Positions 4,896-7,507 of a DNA stretch of 7,507 bases are shown here, piece by piece. Both the position numbers and the translations under genes were made by a program. Below the pieces are notes generated by a model. It was not told the origin of the DNA. It saw only the letters and a program-made list of their open reading frames with translations, and made no database searches. This DNA is from CAZAOY01 sp964486925 (GTDB taxonomy: Bacteria; Bacillota; Clostridia; Oscillospirales; Ruminococcaceae), in NCBI GenBank assembly GCA_964486925.1, contig CAZAOY010000080.1:1-7507 (forward strand), given 5' to 3'. Position 1 is the stretch's first letter. The number at the start of each line of letters is the position of its first letter.

Positions 4896-7463
4896 ATGAC
4901 ATATACAGATGAAAAAAGATTAATTAGCGCTGGCCTTACCACAACAAAGGCTAAAGGACTACTGCAAAAGAACGGCAAGAACGAGCTAAGGAAAGAGAAA
5001 AAACATACCCCGCTTAAGATCTTTATAAACCAATATAAGGATATTATGACGGTGATACTGCTAACCTGTACGGTAATCTCGATATTTTTAGGGGATTATT
5101 TTGAAGCGATAGCGATAGCGGTAATCGTTTTGATTAACGGGATACTGGGATTTTTGCAGGAATATAAAACCGAAAAGGCGATAGAAAATCTTAAAAAGCT
5201 GTCCTCCCCTACCTCGAAGGTGTATCGGGATGGGGTGTTATGCGTGATAAACTCCGATGAGCTGGTGGTGGGGGATATTATCCTGCTCGAGGCGGGGGAT
5301 AAGGTTCCCGCCGATTGTATGGTGGTACAGAGTGTCCACCTAAAGAGCGATGAATCCATCCTAACCGGAGAGTCTATGGAGGTTTCTAAGACCGAAACCG
5401 ACCTAAACGACACCCTAAACAACGACCTTAATCAGGATAACATCGTCTATATGGGTTGCTCCATTAGCGGCGGACGCGGGATGGGCAAGGTTATAAATAC
5501 AGGGATGTCCACCCAGATGGGTAACATTGCCCAGATGTTAGACAGCATAACCCAAGAGCTGACCCCGCTGTCCAAAAAGCTTGAACAGCTTAGCAAATAC
5601 ATAGCGGTAGGATGTATCGCAATCTGCCTAATTATCAGCATTACAGGGATTATAAAGGGCGAAAACCTATTTGACATGCTAATTACAGGGGTGTCCCTTG
5701 CGGTAGCGGCTGTGCCGGAAGGGTTAGCGGCAATCGTAACAATAGCGCTTGCACTTGCGGTTATGCGCATGGCGAAGAAGAAAGCAATCGTGCGGCGGCT
5801 GTACGCCGTGGAGAGTCTCGGCTGTGCGGGGGTTATCTGTTCGGATAAGACAGGAACTCTAACCCAGAATAAGATGACCATAACTAACTGGTACCTCCCC
5901 GACACAGGGGTACAGCAATTAAAGGAGAAGATAGACCCCGATATCTCCCACAGCATGGGACAGCTACTAAACGTCTGTCGTTACTGCTGTAACATTAAGG
6001 ACGAGAGAACAGGCTCTGCCACCGAGCTTGCGTTAGACCGCTTTGCAAGGTTATATAACGGTGATAAAAAGTCTGTCAAAGAGTTTACACGGATTGACGA
6101 GATACCGTTTGACAGTGTGCGAAAGATGATGTCGGTGGTGGTAAAAAACCGCTCTGGTGACCACTACGTCTACACCAAGGGAGCGGTGGACTACTGCCTT
6201 AACAAATGCACCCACATCCTAACCGAAAAGGGTGTCACCCCCCTAACCGAAACCGCACGAAGGGATATACTAAAGGCAAACGAGGAGATGAGCGGCAAGG
6301 CACTTCGCTGTCTGTCCACCGCCTACAAGCCATATAGCAAGGGCGAGCCTATCGAGTCGGAGCTAATCTTTATCGGGTTAGTTGGTATGATCGACCCGCC
6401 TAGAAAAGAGGTTAAAAAAGCGGTTGCTACCTGCAAAAAGGCGGGTATCAACGTTATCATGATAACAGGTGACCACAAGAGCACCGCCTTTGCGATAGGT
6501 CGTGATATTGGAATCTGCGACAAGCAAAGTCAGGTTAAGACAGGGGCAGAGATCGACCTGCTAACCGAGGAACAGCTTCGCGATACCGTAAAGCACACCA
6601 AGGTTTTTGCAAGGGTATCCCCGAAGAACAAGCTACAGATCGTTAAGGCTATTAAGGCAAACGGTCAGATTGTAGCCATGACAGGCGACGGTGTAAACGA
6701 CGCCCCCGCCATCAAGGAAGCAGACATCGGGGTATCGATGGGAATCACAGGCAGTGACGTTACCAAGGAGGCAAGCTCGATAATCCTGCTAGACGACAAC
6801 TTTAGCACCCTAGTTACAGCGGTATGCGAGGGTCGCTCAATCTACGCAAACATCAGAAAGTTTATACGGTATCTACTAGCCTGCAACATCGGCGAGGTGC
6901 TTACCATGTTTGTGGGGATGTTAATGGGGCTACCGGTGGTACTCCTACCGTTACAGATTTTACTTGTAAATCTAGTAACCGACGGTCTGCCCGCCATCGC
7001 TTTAGGGGTAGAGCCTACCGACGAATCGGTAATGCGCCAAAAACCACGTGACCCAAACAGCAGTGTATTCTCAAACGGTCTAGGGTTTAAGATTGTTATC
7101 CGCGGTATCTTTATCGGAATCTGCACCTTAGCAAGCTTTATCCTAGCCCAAAACGCCACAGGCTCGGTAGAGGTAGCAAGAACCTGTGCATTCATAACGT
7201 TAATCTTCTCTCAACTGCTCCACGTATTCGAGTGCAAGAGCGAGGAGAAAAGTATCTTCACCGTACCATACTTTAACAACCTAAAGCTTATCCTAGCGGT
7301 ACTAACCTCACTAGCGGTAACGCTAGTAGTGGTCTACAACCAATCGGTAGGCTCACTCTTTGGCACAGTCCCGCTAGACTCAACCCGCATGTTAATCGCC
7401 ATAGCCTGTAGCGTAGTAGTTCCAATCCTTTCGGCTGTGTTTAACTTTAAGGGCAAGGAGTAG
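4896..7463 (+). CDS. P2-type Ca2+-transporting ATPase
   Basis: A full-length 855-residue cation pump of the SERCA/PMR1-like P-type family, expected to export Ca2+ across the cytoplasmic membrane at the cost of ATP. An N-terminal cation ATPase domain comes first. Ten probable membrane segments lie near 49-65, 69-87, 234-253, 258-290, 655-677, 681-704, 730-751, 761-779, 796-815 and 828-848. The actuator loop has LTGES (156-160). The phosphorylation site is D317 in CSDKTGTLT. The nucleotide domain has YTKGA (426-430), and the hinge has MTGDGVNDAP (595-604). Putative Ca2+ ligands are E275 in PEGL of segment 4, N664 and E667 in NIGE of segment 5, and N692 and D696 in NLVTDGLP of segment 6. Q773 falls about where SERCA has E908. 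The ribosome site GTGGAG is five bases before the ATG. Ca2+ rather than Mn2+ is inferred from motifs only. Confidence 0.95.
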   Translation: MTYTDEKRLISAGLTTTKAKGLLQKNGKNELRKEKKHTPLKIFINQYKDIMTVILLTCTVISIFLGDYFEAIAIAVIVLINGILGFLQEYKTEKAIENLKKLSSPTSKVYRDGVLCVINSDELVVGDIILLEAGDKVPADCMVVQSVHLKSDESILTGESMEVSKTETDLNDTLNNDLNQDNIVYMGCSISGGRGMGKVINTGMSTQMGNIAQMLDSITQELTPLSKKLEQLSKYIAVGCIAICLIISITGIIKGENLFDMLITGVSLAVAAVPEGLAAIVTIALALAVMRMAKKKAIVRRLYAVESLGCAGVICSDKTGTLTQNKMTITNWYLPDTGVQQLKEKIDPDISHSMGQLLNVCRYCCNIKDERTGSATELALDRFARLYNGDKKSVKEFTRIDEIPFDSVRKMMSVVVKNRSGDHYVYTKGAVDYCLNKCTHILTEKGVTPLTETARRDILKANEEMSGKALRCLSTAYKPYSKGEPIESELIFIGLVGMIDPPRKEVKKAVATCKKAGINVIMITGDHKSTAFAIGRDIGICDKQSQVKTGAEIDLLTEEQLRDTVKHTKVFARVSPKNKLQIVKAIKANGQIVAMTGDGVNDAPAIKEADIGVSMGITGSDVTKEASSIILLDDNFSTLVTAVCEGRSIYANIRKFIRYLLACNIGEVLTMFVGMLMGLPVVLLPLQILLVNLVTDGLPAIALGVEPTDESVMRQKPRDPNSSVFSNGLGFKIVIRGIFIGICTLASFILAQNATGSVEVARTCAFITLIFSQLLHVFECKSEEKSIFTVPYFNNLKLILAVLTSLAVTLVVVYNQSVGSLFGTVPLDSTRMLIAIACSVVVPILSAVFNFKGKE

Positions 7464-7482
7464 GATCAATATTTGTTTTTTG

Positions 7483-7506
7483 CGGAGCGACCTTATGGTC
7501 GCTCCG
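7483..7506 (+). terminator. Terminator hairpin after the ATPase gene (cut by window edge)
   Basis: A perfect 10-bp GC-rich stem, CGGAGCGACC (7483-7492) with GGTCGCTCCG (7497-7506), closes a TTAT loop 19 bases after the ATPase stop codon. The window ends one base, a T, after the stem, so the expected T tract cannot be seen. The T run at 7475-7481 lies before the stem and would not help termination on either strand. Confidence 0.7.
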
Positions 7507-7507
7507 T

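Noticed and set aside
5096..5956. Minus-strand open frames within the ATPase gene (also around 6323-6523 and 6842-7195)
   Set aside because: They lie opposite strongly conserved ATPase motifs, show no recognisable protein features and are explained by codon bias of the real gene.

Overview
The window looks like a chromosomal segment of a low-to-moderate GC Gram-positive anaerobe, most likely a clostridial (Oscillospiraceae/Ruminococcaceae-like) member of the Bacillota. The reasons are strong AGGAGG-type ribosome binding sites, consensus sigma-A promoters, an oxygen-sensitive aldo/keto reductase-ferredoxin fusion of a type common in clostridia, a multi-S1-domain protein and a WG-repeat secreted protein. 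It appears to be a draft assembly, because two runs of exactly 100 N (1417-1516 and 4407-4506) interrupt it. Taxonomy is inferred from gene style, not from a marker gene.

Layout. Positions 1-65 probably hold the last codons of a plus-strand membrane protein, followed by a strong hairpin (78-110). Three minus-strand genes follow: an aldo/keto reductase with two C-terminal 4Fe-4S motifs (180-1328), a zinc-ribbon protein with a very cysteine-rich repetitive tail (1634-2299), and a secreted protein of nine WG repeats (2478-3551). The last two have their own recognisable sigma-A promoters, and the WG gene has its own terminator, so they look like separate transcription units. The stretch between the first two genes contains an assembly gap flanked by inverted repeats.

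From about 3750 transcription turns to the plus strand. A three-S1-domain RNA-binding protein (3817-4865) is followed after 30 bp by a full-length P2-type Ca2+-transporting ATPase (4896-7463), probably as one operon, which ends at a 10-bp hairpin at the window edge. The S1 gene looks broken only because of the second gap: 22 bases before the gap are repeated exactly after it, and removing the gap plus one copy restores an uninterrupted 308-residue frame.

The genes do not form an obvious pathway. The content is mostly ordinary housekeeping or accessory material; I see no mobile element, CRISPR array, RNA gene or defence system. The points most worth a second look are the 27-cysteine tail of the zinc-ribbon protein, the altered catalytic tetrad of the reductase, the gap artefact that splits the S1 gene, the corrected GTG start of the WG protein, and the inverted repeats around the first gap.
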